This document shows positions 34,959 through 45,214 of a stretch of 64,000 nt of DNA, piece after piece. How positions within the stretch are numbered: the first letter of the stretch is position 1; the number at the start of each line of letters is the position of its first letter. The notes below the pieces were generated by a model, which did no database searches, was not told the DNA's origin, and saw only the letters and a program-made list of their open reading frames with translations. A program made the position numbers and the translations under genes. Where the stretch lies: assembly GCF_042675665.1 (NCBI RefSeq), contig NZ_JBHTJI010000042.1, positions 186,001 to 250,000 on the forward strand, written 5' to 3'. Source of the DNA: Mariniflexile jejuense. Its GTDB lineage: Bacteria; Bacteroidota; Bacteroidia; Flavobacteriales; Flavobacteriaceae.

Positions 34959-34992
34959 GCATTTCGTCCTATTTTTTTTGCATTTCATCTAA
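34959..34992 (+). promoter_or_regulatory. 21-bp-period direct repeat, LytTR-type site
   Basis: GCATTTCGTCCTA (34959-34971) is repeated as GCATTTCATCTAA (34980-34992): 10 of 13 positions match and starts are 21 nt apart. LytTR-domain regulators typically bind two direct repeats on one helix face at this period. A weak -7-like TACTTTTC lies at 35001-35008, and the GTG start follows at 35058. Confidence 0.45.
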
Positions 34993-35057
34993 AATTTATC
35001 TACTTTTCGCATCTATTTTAAACCAAAAACACAACGTTTTTACCCAAATAAAGCAAA

Positions 35058-38000
35058 GTGAAAAAGAACCTACATAGCTACATATTTTTAATGCTACTAA
35101 TTTGTAGCTGTAAATTTATGTTTGCGCAACAAATAATAGTAGATGGTTCTGTTGGTTTACAACCACTTATTGAAAATAATTTAGTTCAAAACAGTTGTGT
35201 TTCTATTACCAACATAACATCATCTGTAAATGGCAGTTCTAGTGGCTTTTCAAGCTATGCCTATTTTGAACGTGGTAGCTCAAATTTTCCATTTCAAAAC
35301 GGTATTATGCTTTCAACAGGAAATGCAACTTCTGGAGGTAATGGTGTAAGAACGCCAACCCTAAGCGAAGGCGCTTCAAATTGGGGAACAGATCCAGATT
35401 TGGAAACAGCTTTAGGTATAACAAATACATTAAATGCAACATCAATTGAATTTGATATTGTTTCCATTTCAAATCAACTTCAGTTTAATTATTTATTAGC
35501 TTCCGAGGAATATTTTGGTATCAATCCGTGTCAATTTTCCGATGGATTTGTATTTCTTATTAAAGAAACAAGTAGTTCTAATCCCTATCAAAACATTGCA
35601 TTGGTGCCAGGTACTTCAACACCTGTAAACACAAATACAATACACGATGAAATTTTTGGTGTTTGTCCTGCTCAAAACGCACAATATTTTGACACCTATA
35701 ATTCTAGCGATACCAACTATAATGGTAGAACCACTGTGCTAACTGCTTCTGCAACCATTACACCATATGTTCAATATCATATTAAATTAATTATTGCCGA
35801 TCAAACTGATATTCAATCAGATTCTGCTGTATTTATTGAAGGTAATAGTTTTAATATTTTAGATTTAGGAGACGATATTACAACCTGCGCTAGTTTAGCA
35901 ACCCTTGATGCCGATATACAAAACCCAAACGCAACATATGCTTGGTATAGAGATAATGTTCTAATAGTTGGTGCTGTAAACCCTACATTAGATGTAATAC
36001 TAAATGGAACTTACAGAGTAGAAGTAACTGTATCTTTAAATGGTAATGATTGCGTTGAAAATGATGAAATTGTAGTGGTTTTAAATACAGAAGAACCTAT
36101 AAACCCAATTACCAATTACCAACAGTGTGATGATGTTTCTGGTGATGGTATTGAAATATTTGACTTATCAACAAAAACCGCAGAACTTGTTGCTAACATT
36201 CCGTTTACAAATTACACTTTTAGTTACCATTTATCAGATGCTGAATCAAGAGCAAACATAAACCCAATTACAACACCAATTCCAAACACATCAAATCCGC
36301 AAACAATTTATGTTAGAATTGATGATGCAAACAGTAATTGTTTTTCATATACTACCTTTAATTTGATTGTTAATCAAGTACCAAATATAGTAAACCCAAC
36401 ACCTTTAGAAGTTTGTGATAGCGATGATTATCCCGATGGTTACGCCATAGTTTATCTTACCGAAAAAGATGATGAGATTACCAACGGACAAAGTAATTTA
36501 GCTGTAACATACCACTACACACCTGCCGATGCAAATTCTGGCAACAACCCAATACAATCGCCTTACGTAAATGCCACAACACCTACTAGCACAGTATATG
36601 CTCGTATAATAAATACTCAAACTGGCTGTGTAAATACAACATCTTTAGATGTTAATATTACCGTAAGCCCAATTATAAACAGAGATACCAGATATATTGA
36701 TGGTTGTGATGCCGACCATGATGGTTTTGATGATTTTGATTTAACGCAAGTTATTGCAGATATTGAAAATGGTTTGCCAAATGTTACTACCACATTTCAT
36801 GAAAGTTATGCCGATGCGCAAACGGGCACAAACCCTATTCAAAACCCTAGTAATTATCAAAATACAACCTTTGAAGAACAAACACTTTACGTAAGAGTTG
36901 TTGATAATACTACTGGTTGTGCATCTTTAGTACCTTTAGAAATTCACACAAATTTACTATTAACAGGAACAGATACAGGCGATTATGCCATATGCGACAC
37001 AAATGATAATGAAAACGATGCAGCCGATTTTCAACTTTCAGCAATAGAAATTTATATAACAAACGATTTACCATTTCCTATTGAAGTAACATTTTTTAAT
37101 TCGGAATCTGATAGAGATAACAACATCAATCCTATTGATAAAAACCTTCCTTACAGTGCTGTAAGTCCTAAAGTATTATATATCAGAATTACAAATACAG
37201 CTACTGGTTGTTCTGATGTTTCTGATATTACGCTATTGGTTAATCCAATACTATTTTTTAGCCCTGCAAGCCCACTGCCTTATTGCGATACAGATGATGA
37301 TGGTATAGTTGATATTGATTTACATTCTTTAGATAATATTATTAGTAATGGCAATACAAATTTTAATGTTACATATTTTCCAACAGCTCAAGATGCAGAA
37401 GATAACTTAAATATGCTTCCGCCATTTTACACCAACACAAACCCCGTTGAAACCATTTTTGCACGCATTGAAAACAATGTAACAGGCTGTCATACAGTAA
37501 ATTCATTTGAAATTGAAATTCTTACTGCACCAACTACCAACCAACCAACCGATATTATTATTTGTGATGATGACCAAGATGGTTTTTCAATAATCAACCT
37601 TAATACAAAAATTGATGAAGCAGTTTCTAGTAGAACGGGTGTAAATATTAGTGTTCATACCTCATTAGCTGATGCAAATACTGGTGCAAACCCAATTCCA
37701 AGCGGGCAACTATCAGCATACAATTCAAATACACAAACTATATATATTCGTGTTGAAGATGCACTTTCTTCAACTGGTTGTTTTGCTTTAGAACCTTTTG
37801 AGGTTATTGTAAATACACTACCAGATTTTCCTATAATAAGTAATTTTCAAGAATGTGTATCAAACGGTGGTACAACAGCAAACTTTTTGTTAGCTGATAA
37901 AGATGCTGAAATTTTAAATGGGCAAACGGGTAAGGAAGTATTCTATTTTTCTGACGCTGCTTTTACAATTCCTATTAACAAAAACACAAATTATCAAAAC

Positions 38001-39950
38001 ACTTCAAGTCCGCAAACTATTTACGTAAGAGTTGAAAATATAACCGATGCTTCTTGTTTTGGCACATCATCTTTCTTGCTACAAGTATCGCCAGATCCTG
38101 TTTACAATACAAATTTTGATGATTATTTAATTTGTGACGATTCTAGTAACGATGGTAAAAATGTTTTCAATTTAAATGATAAACGCAATGAAATAGCACA
38201 AGGTTCAACAGATAATTTAAATATTTCATTCCATCTTAATCGCGCTCAAGCCGAAAACAATACAAGTCCGTTACCAAATCAATATACAAATGCTACCAAC
38301 CCACAAACCCTGTTTGTTAGGATTGAAAGCAACGACTCTTTTTGTTCTATCATTGAAGAGTTAGGTATAAACATTATTGCTGCACCAGATATTACTCAAG
38401 TTTCTGCTCCTTTAATTGAATGTGATGCTGATTATGATGGATTTACAACCTTTAATTTAGAAACTGCCGATTTTCAAATTAATGATAGAGTGCAAACAAA
38501 CCTTATTATCAACTATTTTGAAAACCAAAGTGATATAAATCCAAATGATGGTTTAGATAATTCAAACGCAATTCAAAACCCAACAAGTTTTAATTCAAAC
38601 TCAAAAACCGTTTATATAAAAGTAGCCAATACGCTAACAGGTTGTTATAGTGTAATTCCGTTGCAACTCATTGTAAACCTACCACCTGCAATAAATACAA
38701 TTGGCACCATTCAAATATGTGATAATGATACTAATACTTATGATTTATCGCAAGTTAATGCTATGTTACTAAACAACCAAAGTACTGTAACTATAAACTA
38801 CTATAATACACTAAATGATGCTAATACCAACGTTTCACCAATAAGCACAACGTATACATATACCAATAGCAACCATACTATTTTTGTAAGAGTAGCAAAT
38901 CCTACCACGGGATGCTTTATTATACAAGCTTTTAACCTTCAAATTAATCCAAATCCTATTGCTAATACGCCTGCAAATTTAATAGCTTGTGATGATGATT
39001 TTGATGGCTATTTTCAATTTAATTTATCGGCTACAGCAAGTGCAATTATAGGCGCTCAAAACCCAAGTTTACATACTGTTACGTATTATGCTAATTTGGC
39101 AAATGCAGAAGCTAAAACAAATCCTTTAAATTATCTACATATAGCATTTAATGATGATGTTATTTATGCCAGACTAGAAAACAACAGCACAAAGTGTTAT
39201 GATATTACACAATTTTCAACCATTGTAAATCCGCTTCCTATAATTCCTATTAATGATGTGGTTCCTATGTGTATTAACAATTTGCCATTAGTAATAGATG
39301 CATATACCGGCAACCCAAACGATACTTACTTATGGTCTACTGGTGCTACAACATCTCAAATTATTTTAACAGATCCATCACAAATAGGTAATTATTGGGT
39401 AACAGCTACAACGCCTCACATTATTTCTGGTGATTGCTCTTTTAGAAAAGACTTTATTGTTATAGAATCGGAAGACGCAAACATAAACTTTACAACAAAA
39501 GTAGATTTTGCCGACCCAAATAGCATTACTGTTGATATAAGTGGTATTGGAGATTATGTGTTTATTTTAGATGATGGTGAACCACAAACATCAAATGTTT
39601 TTGAAAACGTTACGTATGGCCTTCACACTGTAACCATTCGCGATTTAAATGGCTGTAAAGATGTTACTACAGAAGTAGTTGTTATTGATATTCCTAAGTA
39701 TTTCACGCCTAATGGCGACACTTTTAATGATACTTGGCATATTGTAGGCATAAATCAAATACCCGGAACCATTGTTTATATTTACAATCGCTACGGAAAG
39801 TTAATTAAAACCCTACCACATACATCCATTGGATGGGATGGTACTTATAACGGTGAAAACATGCCTTCTGATGATTATTGGTTTGTTGCAAAAGTTATTC
39901 AAAACGGTGAAGCCTTCGAAATTAAAGGACATTTTGCACTAAAACGTTAA
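35058..39950 (+). CDS. Giant T9SS type B surface protein with 11 repeats
   Basis: A 1630-aa protein starting at GTG (35058) directly into a signal peptide ending near KFMFAQQ. Residues ~25-270 form a choice-of-anchor L type domain (FSSYAYFERGSSNFPFQNGI, FNYLLASEEYFG). One Ig-like unit follows. Then come eleven tandem units of ~90-100 residues, each opening CD-x-D-x-DG-x-x-x-FDL and closing IYVRV-x(3-6)-TGC. A second Ig-like region precedes the type B sorting domain (IPKYFTPNGDTFNDTWHIVG ... KGHFALKR). It is probably a long adhesin-like cell-surface protein. Asp-rich unit starts may bind calcium; that is inference. Confidence 0.88.
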   Translation: MKKNLHSYIFLMLLICSCKFMFAQQIIVDGSVGLQPLIENNLVQNSCVSITNITSSVNGSSSGFSSYAYFERGSSNFPFQNGIMLSTGNATSGGNGVRTPTLSEGASNWGTDPDLETALGITNTLNATSIEFDIVSISNQLQFNYLLASEEYFGINPCQFSDGFVFLIKETSSSNPYQNIALVPGTSTPVNTNTIHDEIFGVCPAQNAQYFDTYNSSDTNYNGRTTVLTASATITPYVQYHIKLIIADQTDIQSDSAVFIEGNSFNILDLGDDITTCASLATLDADIQNPNATYAWYRDNVLIVGAVNPTLDVILNGTYRVEVTVSLNGNDCVENDEIVVVLNTEEPINPITNYQQCDDVSGDGIEIFDLSTKTAELVANIPFTNYTFSYHLSDAESRANINPITTPIPNTSNPQTIYVRIDDANSNCFSYTTFNLIVNQVPNIVNPTPLEVCDSDDYPDGYAIVYLTEKDDEITNGQSNLAVTYHYTPADANSGNNPIQSPYVNATTPTSTVYARIINTQTGCVNTTSLDVNITVSPIINRDTRYIDGCDADHDGFDDFDLTQVIADIENGLPNVTTTFHESYADAQTGTNPIQNPSNYQNTTFEEQTLYVRVVDNTTGCASLVPLEIHTNLLLTGTDTGDYAICDTNDNENDAADFQLSAIEIYITNDLPFPIEVTFFNSESDRDNNINPIDKNLPYSAVSPKVLYIRITNTATGCSDVSDITLLVNPILFFSPASPLPYCDTDDDGIVDIDLHSLDNIISNGNTNFNVTYFPTAQDAEDNLNMLPPFYTNTNPVETIFARIENNVTGCHTVNSFEIEILTAPTTNQPTDIIICDDDQDGFSIINLNTKIDEAVSSRTGVNISVHTSLADANTGANPIPSGQLSAYNSNTQTIYIRVEDALSSTGCFALEPFEVIVNTLPDFPIISNFQECVSNGGTTANFLLADKDAEILNGQTGKEVFYFSDAAFTIPINKNTNYQNTSSPQTIYVRVENITDASCFGTSSFLLQVSPDPVYNTNFDDYLICDDSSNDGKNVFNLNDKRNEIAQGSTDNLNISFHLNRAQAENNTSPLPNQYTNATNPQTLFVRIESNDSFCSIIEELGINIIAAPDITQVSAPLIECDADYDGFTTFNLETADFQINDRVQTNLIINYFENQSDINPNDGLDNSNAIQNPTSFNSNSKTVYIKVANTLTGCYSVIPLQLIVNLPPAINTIGTIQICDNDTNTYDLSQVNAMLLNNQSTVTINYYNTLNDANTNVSPISTTYTYTNSNHTIFVRVANPTTGCFIIQAFNLQINPNPIANTPANLIACDDDFDGYFQFNLSATASAIIGAQNPSLHTVTYYANLANAEAKTNPLNYLHIAFNDDVIYARLENNSTKCYDITQFSTIVNPLPIIPINDVVPMCINNLPLVIDAYTGNPNDTYLWSTGATTSQIILTDPSQIGNYWVTATTPHIISGDCSFRKDFIVIESEDANINFTTKVDFADPNSITVDISGIGDYVFILDDGEPQTSNVFENVTYGLHTVTIRDLNGCKDVTTEVVVIDIPKYFTPNGDTFNDTWHIVGINQIPGTIVYIYNRYGKLIKTLPHTSIGWDGTYNGENMPSDDYWFVAKVIQNGEAFEIKGHFALKR

Positions 39951-40005
39951 AAATAGTAGTGGTTTCTGGCTAAGTAGTTATATTTACAGCTAGAGTTAAT
40001 TACCG

Positions 40006-42327
40006 ATGAAGCACCTCTTTTATTTAAGTTTCTTTTGTATTTCTTTTGCTACATTTTCACAAAATGTGCAAGTTAATAGCCAAACCTATACACCACAACA
40101 ACTTATTGAAGATATTTTAATTGGCAGCAATTGCATTACAAACGTGGTTGTAACCAACGTTAGCGGTGGTAATTTTAGTGGTTCAGACCAAAGTTATGGC
40201 TATTTTAATGGTAATGGAAGCTCTTTTCCATTTCAAAGTGGTGTTGTTTTAAGCACCGGAAAATTATCTAATGTTCCTGGTCCTAACAATTCTTTGAGTG
40301 ATGATAATGCCCCAAATTGGGCTGGTGACGGTGATTTAGAAACCATTCTAAACGAAAACAATACCATAAATGCTACTATTATTGAATTTGAATTTACAGC
40401 TGTTGCTTCACAAATTAGTTTTAGATATTTATTTGCTTCAGAAGAATATCAAATAAACAATTCAAATACTTGCCAATATTCCGATTTATTTGGTTTTTTA
40501 ATACGAAATGTAAATGACACACAATACACCAACATTGCACTCATTCCAAACACGCAAACGCCCGTAAAAGTAACCACAGTACATCCAAATATTCCAAACG
40601 GTTGTGCTGCACAAAACGAAGCCTATTTTGGCGGTTGGAATAACACTAGTGCGCCAATTAATTTTAACGGACAAACCGCCGTACTTACAGCAACGGCAAA
40701 CACAATACCTAATGAAACCTATCGTGTAAAATTAGTTATTGCAGATGAACAAAACTATCGCTACGATTCTGCTGTGTTTTTAGAAGCTGGCAGTTTTCAA
40801 TTAAGTACAAATTTAGGTATAGACAGATTAATTTCAACAAATAATTCGCTTTGCGAAAACGAAACTTTACAACTTAATGCACTTCAAACAAATGCTACTT
40901 CATACAAATGGTTTAAAAATGGCAGTGAAATAATTGGAGAAATAAACAACACCTACAAAGTAGTAGATGCTGGTATTTATACTGTTGAAGTTATATTGCA
41001 AAACAGTTGTATTTCTTATGGCGGTATAAGTATTGAATATACCCCAAGTCCTACTTCAAACAATACCACGCTAGTTGCTTGCGATGCCAATCAAAATGGT
41101 TTAGCAACCTATAATTTGAATGATGCAGAACAAGCCATTACCAATAACAATAATGGTTTAAGTGTTATTAATTACTATAGAAGCCTTTTTGATGCTCAAC
41201 AAAATGCAAACGAAATAACAAACCCTTCATCCTTCAATAATACAACACCACAACAAGTTGTTTATGCTAGAATTGAAAACCAAAACGGTTGCTACACAGT
41301 TGCAGAAATTACTTTAGATGTTTCAAACAACAACTTAAACATTCCAGCTTTTGAAGCTTGTGATGAAGATAACGATGGTTACGAATCCTTCAATTTAACA
41401 ACTTTAAAATCAAGCATACAACCTAACATACCGGCAAACGCATCCATTTCATTGTACAGAACACTCACTAATGCTTACAACGAAACCGATGAATTAATTG
41501 GAAACTACACCAATACTACACGCTTTTTTGAAACACTTTACGTAAAAATTAAGAATGGTATAGACTGTTATGCTTTAAGTACTGTTGAACTAAGAATAAA
41601 TGCATCGCCAATACTGTTGGACGACCAAACATTTTTTTACTGCTTAAACAGGTATCCTCAAACAATCACACTATCATCTGGTCTGTTAAATGCTTCAAAT
41701 AATAATCCGAGTTATGAATGGTTTTTTAATAATACATCAATACCTCAAAACACAGCTTCCATTCAAATTAACGAAACAGGAACTTATAGGGTTATTGTAA
41801 CTTTTTCTAATAATTGTTCAGCTTCAAGAAACATTGTTGTAACACCTTCAAATATAGCTACTATTCAATCTATTGATGTCTCGCAAGATACTTCAAACAA
41901 GACCATTACTGTAAATGTTTCGGGCGAAGGCGAGTATCAATTCGCATTAGATGTACCCATTTTTCAAAACGAACCTACTTTCACAAATGTAGCACCTGGT
42001 ATTCACACGGTTTATGTTTACGATACCAACGGTTGTGGTACTATTGAAAAACAAGTGGCCATTTTAGGTTTTCCTAAATATTTTACACCAAACAATGATG
42101 GTTTTAACGATGTTTGGAAACCACTTGGTATCAATGCAGAATTTAATGCCGATGCTGATATTAAAATTTTTGACCGCTATGGTAAATTTATAAAGCAAAT
42201 AAACCCATTGGATACAGGATGGAATGGCTCTTCTAGAGGAAAACTGTTACCAACTAACGATTATTGGTATGTTGTTACACTTTCTGACGGCACTATTTTT
42301 AAAGGTCATTTTACTTTAAAACACTAA
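40006..42327 (+). CDS. T9SS type B surface protein with choice-of-anchor L domain
   Basis: A 773-aa shorter sibling of the preceding protein. It has a signal peptide (LFYLSFFCISFATFSQN), an anchor-L type domain (DQSYGYFNGNGSSFPFQSGV, FRYLFASEEYQ), an Ig-like unit, two CD-x(4)-DG/NG-...-YNL/FNL repeats (about 355-515), another Ig-like unit and the type B sorting domain (FPKYFTPNNDGFNDVWKPLG ... FKGHFTLKH). It is 55 nt after the giant gene. In that gap TTTCTGGCTAA and TTTACAGCTAG lie 20 nt apart, a weaker relative of the direct repeat before 35058. Confidence 0.86.
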   Translation: MKHLFYLSFFCISFATFSQNVQVNSQTYTPQQLIEDILIGSNCITNVVVTNVSGGNFSGSDQSYGYFNGNGSSFPFQSGVVLSTGKLSNVPGPNNSLSDDNAPNWAGDGDLETILNENNTINATIIEFEFTAVASQISFRYLFASEEYQINNSNTCQYSDLFGFLIRNVNDTQYTNIALIPNTQTPVKVTTVHPNIPNGCAAQNEAYFGGWNNTSAPINFNGQTAVLTATANTIPNETYRVKLVIADEQNYRYDSAVFLEAGSFQLSTNLGIDRLISTNNSLCENETLQLNALQTNATSYKWFKNGSEIIGEINNTYKVVDAGIYTVEVILQNSCISYGGISIEYTPSPTSNNTTLVACDANQNGLATYNLNDAEQAITNNNNGLSVINYYRSLFDAQQNANEITNPSSFNNTTPQQVVYARIENQNGCYTVAEITLDVSNNNLNIPAFEACDEDNDGYESFNLTTLKSSIQPNIPANASISLYRTLTNAYNETDELIGNYTNTTRFFETLYVKIKNGIDCYALSTVELRINASPILLDDQTFFYCLNRYPQTITLSSGLLNASNNNPSYEWFFNNTSIPQNTASIQINETGTYRVIVTFSNNCSASRNIVVTPSNIATIQSIDVSQDTSNKTITVNVSGEGEYQFALDVPIFQNEPTFTNVAPGIHTVYVYDTNGCGTIEKQVAILGFPKYFTPNNDGFNDVWKPLGINAEFNADADIKIFDRYGKFIKQINPLDTGWNGSSRGKLLPTNDYWYVVTLSDGTIFKGHFTLKH

Positions 42328-42355
42328 CGAAACCTATTTTACGTAATTTTGTAAT

Positions 42356-44359
42356 ATGAAGTTTAAAATAGAATCGGAATTCAAACCAACAGGCGACCAA
42401 CCACAAGCCATCAAACAACTTGCTGATGGTTTAAAAGCCCATGAAAAATACCAAACCTTACTTGGTGTAACAGGTTCTGGTAAAACCTTTACAGTTGCCA
42501 ACGTTATTCAAGAAGTACAAAAACCAACGCTTGTTTTAGCCCATAATAAAACCTTGGCAGCGCAATTATACTCTGAATTTAAACAGTTTTTTCCAAATAA
42601 TGCTGTTGAATATTTTGTGTCGTATTACGATTATTACCAACCGGAAGCATACATTCCTGTTTCTGGTGTTTTTATTGAAAAAGATTTATCCATCAATGAA
42701 GAAATAGAAAAGATGCGTTTAAGTGCTACATCTTCCCTACTTTCAGGCAGACGCGATGTGTTGGTTGTTGCATCGGTTTCATGTATTTATGGTATTGGAA
42801 ACCCGATAGAGTTTCAAAAAAACGTCATCACTTTAGAAAGAGATCAAGTAATTTCAAGAACCAAATTACTTCACCAATTAGTACAAAGTTTATATTCAAG
42901 AACTGAAGGCGAATTCAACCACGGAAACTTCAGAATTAAAGGTGATACAGTAGATATTTTCCCAAGTTATGCTGATGATGCCTTTAGAATTCACTTTTTT
43001 GGTGATGAAATTGAAGATATGGAATCTTTCAATATTCAAACAAATCAGGTAATTGAGAAATACGATTTATTAACTATTTATCCTGCAAATATGTTTGTAA
43101 CATCGCCCGATGTGCTTCAAGGTGCGATAAAAGAAATTCAGGACGATTTAGTAAAACAACATGATTATTTTAAAGAAATTGGTAAACATTTAGAAGCAAA
43201 AAGGCTTAAAGAACGTACCGAATTCGACTTGGAAATGATAAAAGAATTAGGCTATTGTTCAGGAATTGAAAACTACTCACGTTATTTAGACGGTAGGCTT
43301 CCTGGTACACGCCCATTCTGTTTATTGGATTATTTTCCAGATGATTATTTAATGGTGGTTGATGAAAGTCACGTTACCATTTCACAAGTACACGCCATGT
43401 ATGGAGGCGATAGAAGCCGTAAAGAAAATTTGGTAGAATATGGTTTTAGATTGCCAGCTGCTATGGACAACCGACCCTTAAAATTTGAAGAGTTTGAAGC
43501 CATACAAAATCAAGTAATATATGTAAGTGCAACACCTGCCGATTATGAATTAAAAAAAACGGACGGTATTTATGTAGAGCAAGTAATTCGTCCAACTGGT
43601 TTGTTAGACCCAATTATTGAAATTCGCCCAAGTTTAAACCAAATTGATGATTTAATTGAAGAAATACAGCAACGTGTTGAAAAAGACGAACGTACCTTGG
43701 TAACCACACTTACCAAACGTATGGCTGAAGAATTGACTAAATACTTGGATAGAATTCAAATTCGTTGTCGTTATATTCATAGCGATGTTGATACTTTGGA
43801 ACGTGTTGAAATTATGCAAGATTTACGCAAAGGTTTATTTGATGTATTAGTTGGTGTAAACTTACTTCGTGAAGGGTTGGATTTACCTGAAGTATCTCTT
43901 GTAGCCATTTTAGATGCCGATAAAGAAGGTTTTTTACGTTCGGCACGTTCATTAACACAAACCGTTGGTAGAGCAGCTAGAAACCTTAATGGTAAAGCCA
44001 TTATGTATGCAGATAAAATAACCAACAGCATGCAAAAAACCATAGATGAAACCAATTACAGGCGCGAAAAACAAATTGCATACAATACCAAGCATAATTT
44101 AGTACCTAAAGCTTTAAATAAAAGTTTAGATAATGCCTTAACAAAAAACTCGGTTAGCACCTATAGCTACGAATTGGAAGCCGCAAAAGCTGCCGAACCC
44201 GAAAGTCTTTATTTAAGCAAACCTGAATTAGAAAAGAAAATTCGTGAAAAACGCAAACTTATGGAAGAAGCTGCTAAAGCGTTAGACTTTATTGTTGCTG
44301 CAAAATTGCGTGATGAAATAAAAGGTTATCAAGTAAAATTAGAAAAGCTAAACGTATAA
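42356..44359 (+). CDS. uvrB: UvrABC system protein B
   Basis: A 667-aa helicase-like subunit of nucleotide excision repair. It verifies damage and loads UvrC. Walker A is LLGVTGSGKTFT, the beta-hairpin region is EYFVSYYDYYQPEAYIPVSG, motif II is VVDESHVT, motif V is GVNLLREGLDLPEVSLVAI, and motif VI is QTVGRAARN. The C-terminal UVR domain (EAAKALDFIVAAKLRDEIKG) binds UvrC. A TAATTTTG box at 42344-42351 ends 4 nt before the ATG, so the mRNA may be nearly leaderless. Confidence 0.96.
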   Translation: MKFKIESEFKPTGDQPQAIKQLADGLKAHEKYQTLLGVTGSGKTFTVANVIQEVQKPTLVLAHNKTLAAQLYSEFKQFFPNNAVEYFVSYYDYYQPEAYIPVSGVFIEKDLSINEEIEKMRLSATSSLLSGRRDVLVVASVSCIYGIGNPIEFQKNVITLERDQVISRTKLLHQLVQSLYSRTEGEFNHGNFRIKGDTVDIFPSYADDAFRIHFFGDEIEDMESFNIQTNQVIEKYDLLTIYPANMFVTSPDVLQGAIKEIQDDLVKQHDYFKEIGKHLEAKRLKERTEFDLEMIKELGYCSGIENYSRYLDGRLPGTRPFCLLDYFPDDYLMVVDESHVTISQVHAMYGGDRSRKENLVEYGFRLPAAMDNRPLKFEEFEAIQNQVIYVSATPADYELKKTDGIYVEQVIRPTGLLDPIIEIRPSLNQIDDLIEEIQQRVEKDERTLVTTLTKRMAEELTKYLDRIQIRCRYIHSDVDTLERVEIMQDLRKGLFDVLVGVNLLREGLDLPEVSLVAILDADKEGFLRSARSLTQTVGRAARNLNGKAIMYADKITNSMQKTIDETNYRREKQIAYNTKHNLVPKALNKSLDNALTKNSVSTYSYELEAAKAAEPESLYLSKPELEKKIREKRKLMEEAAKALDFIVAAKLRDEIKGYQVKLEKLNV

Positions 44360-44433
44360 ACATTTAGCTTTTCTATAACCAAGTCCAAGTAGGTTAACTA
44401 TTAAAACACAAGCAGGAATCTTAGCAATAAACC

Positions 44434-44841
44434 TTAATTGTATTGTGTTTTAAAAATATCTATTAAAACGTCTGGTGGTACTATTTTATTTGGAAAACTT
44501 TCCATTAAATATAAAACCTTCGTAATAGATTCATGACTTAAACCCATACGTAAGCCAAAATTGTAAAGTTTAATTACACCTTTTGAATTGTTATCACCTT
44601 GGTTTTCAATATTCATTAATAATACCAATCTGTGAAATTGCACTATGCGTTCGCTGTGCGATTTTAAGTGAATATAATTAATTGGGTGTTCTATTAAATA
44701 GTCAAAATCTTCACGCGAAATTTCAAGCTGCTTTGCAACACCTAATAAGAAGTTATATTCTATATTCTTTATATCTTTGTCATACTTCGCAAAAGCTATC
44801 ATTTCAGACAAAAGACTTAATTTTTCTACTCTATTAATCAT
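44434..44841 (-). CDS. TerB-like helical protein
   Basis: A 135-aa all-helical cytoplasmic protein. The N-terminal EKLSLLSEMIAFAKYDKDIK and NIEYNFLLGVAKQLEISRED follow the pattern of TerB/DjlA-type domains (helix, D..x..E acidic turn, helix). The C-terminal half has GLRMGLSHESITKVLYLM. Databases may call relatives 'excinuclease subunit B' because of its neighbour; nothing in the sequence supports that. Role unknown. It converges on uvrB, 74 nt apart. Confidence 0.6.
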   Translation of the reverse strand: MINRVEKLSLLSEMIAFAKYDKDIKNIEYNFLLGVAKQLEISREDFDYLIEHPINYIHLKSHSERIVQFHRLVLLMNIENQGDNNSKGVIKLYNFGLRMGLSHESITKVLYLMESFPNKIVPPDVLIDIFKTQYN

Positions 44842-45214
44842 ATCTAAAGGGATTAATTAAACTATAACATAAAGATACACACAAGAGTAATTTAATAATC
44901 GTAGATAATATGTAACTTATCGAAAACACAAACGTAGTTGGTCGTGAATTTTATTTATTTCATCAATAAAAAAAATAAAAGCACTTTAAAAACAACCTGT
45001 TTTTAACATCATTTTTAAAATGATTTACAACATTTTAAAATTTTAAATTGCTGATAATCAATTATTTGTGTTTTTAAAAATTATACAATGTTAAATGAAC
45101 TTTAATGAAATTTTAAGGTATCTTTACCAAAAATTAGAAAAACGCTAGAAAAGCACCTTCATAAATACATTATCGATAAACGGTAAGGGTAATTTTAGCT
45201 TAAATTTTAAGAAT
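44842..45214. other. 373-bp AT-rich divergent intergenic region
   Basis: This lies between the TerB-like gene (leftward) and the DUF1456 gene (rightward). It is extremely AT-rich, with a -7-like TATCTTTA near 45119. I found no gene or strong hairpin. Confidence 0.45.

Noticed and set aside
35058..39950. CRISPR-like array because of the many repeats
   Set aside because: Repeats are at protein level, about 90-100 residues each and diverged in DNA, within one open frame. No short spaced DNA repeats and no cas genes exist in the window.
44434..44841. A second UvrB-related gene
   Set aside because: It has no helicase motif or UVR domain. Only its position next to uvrB suggests this.
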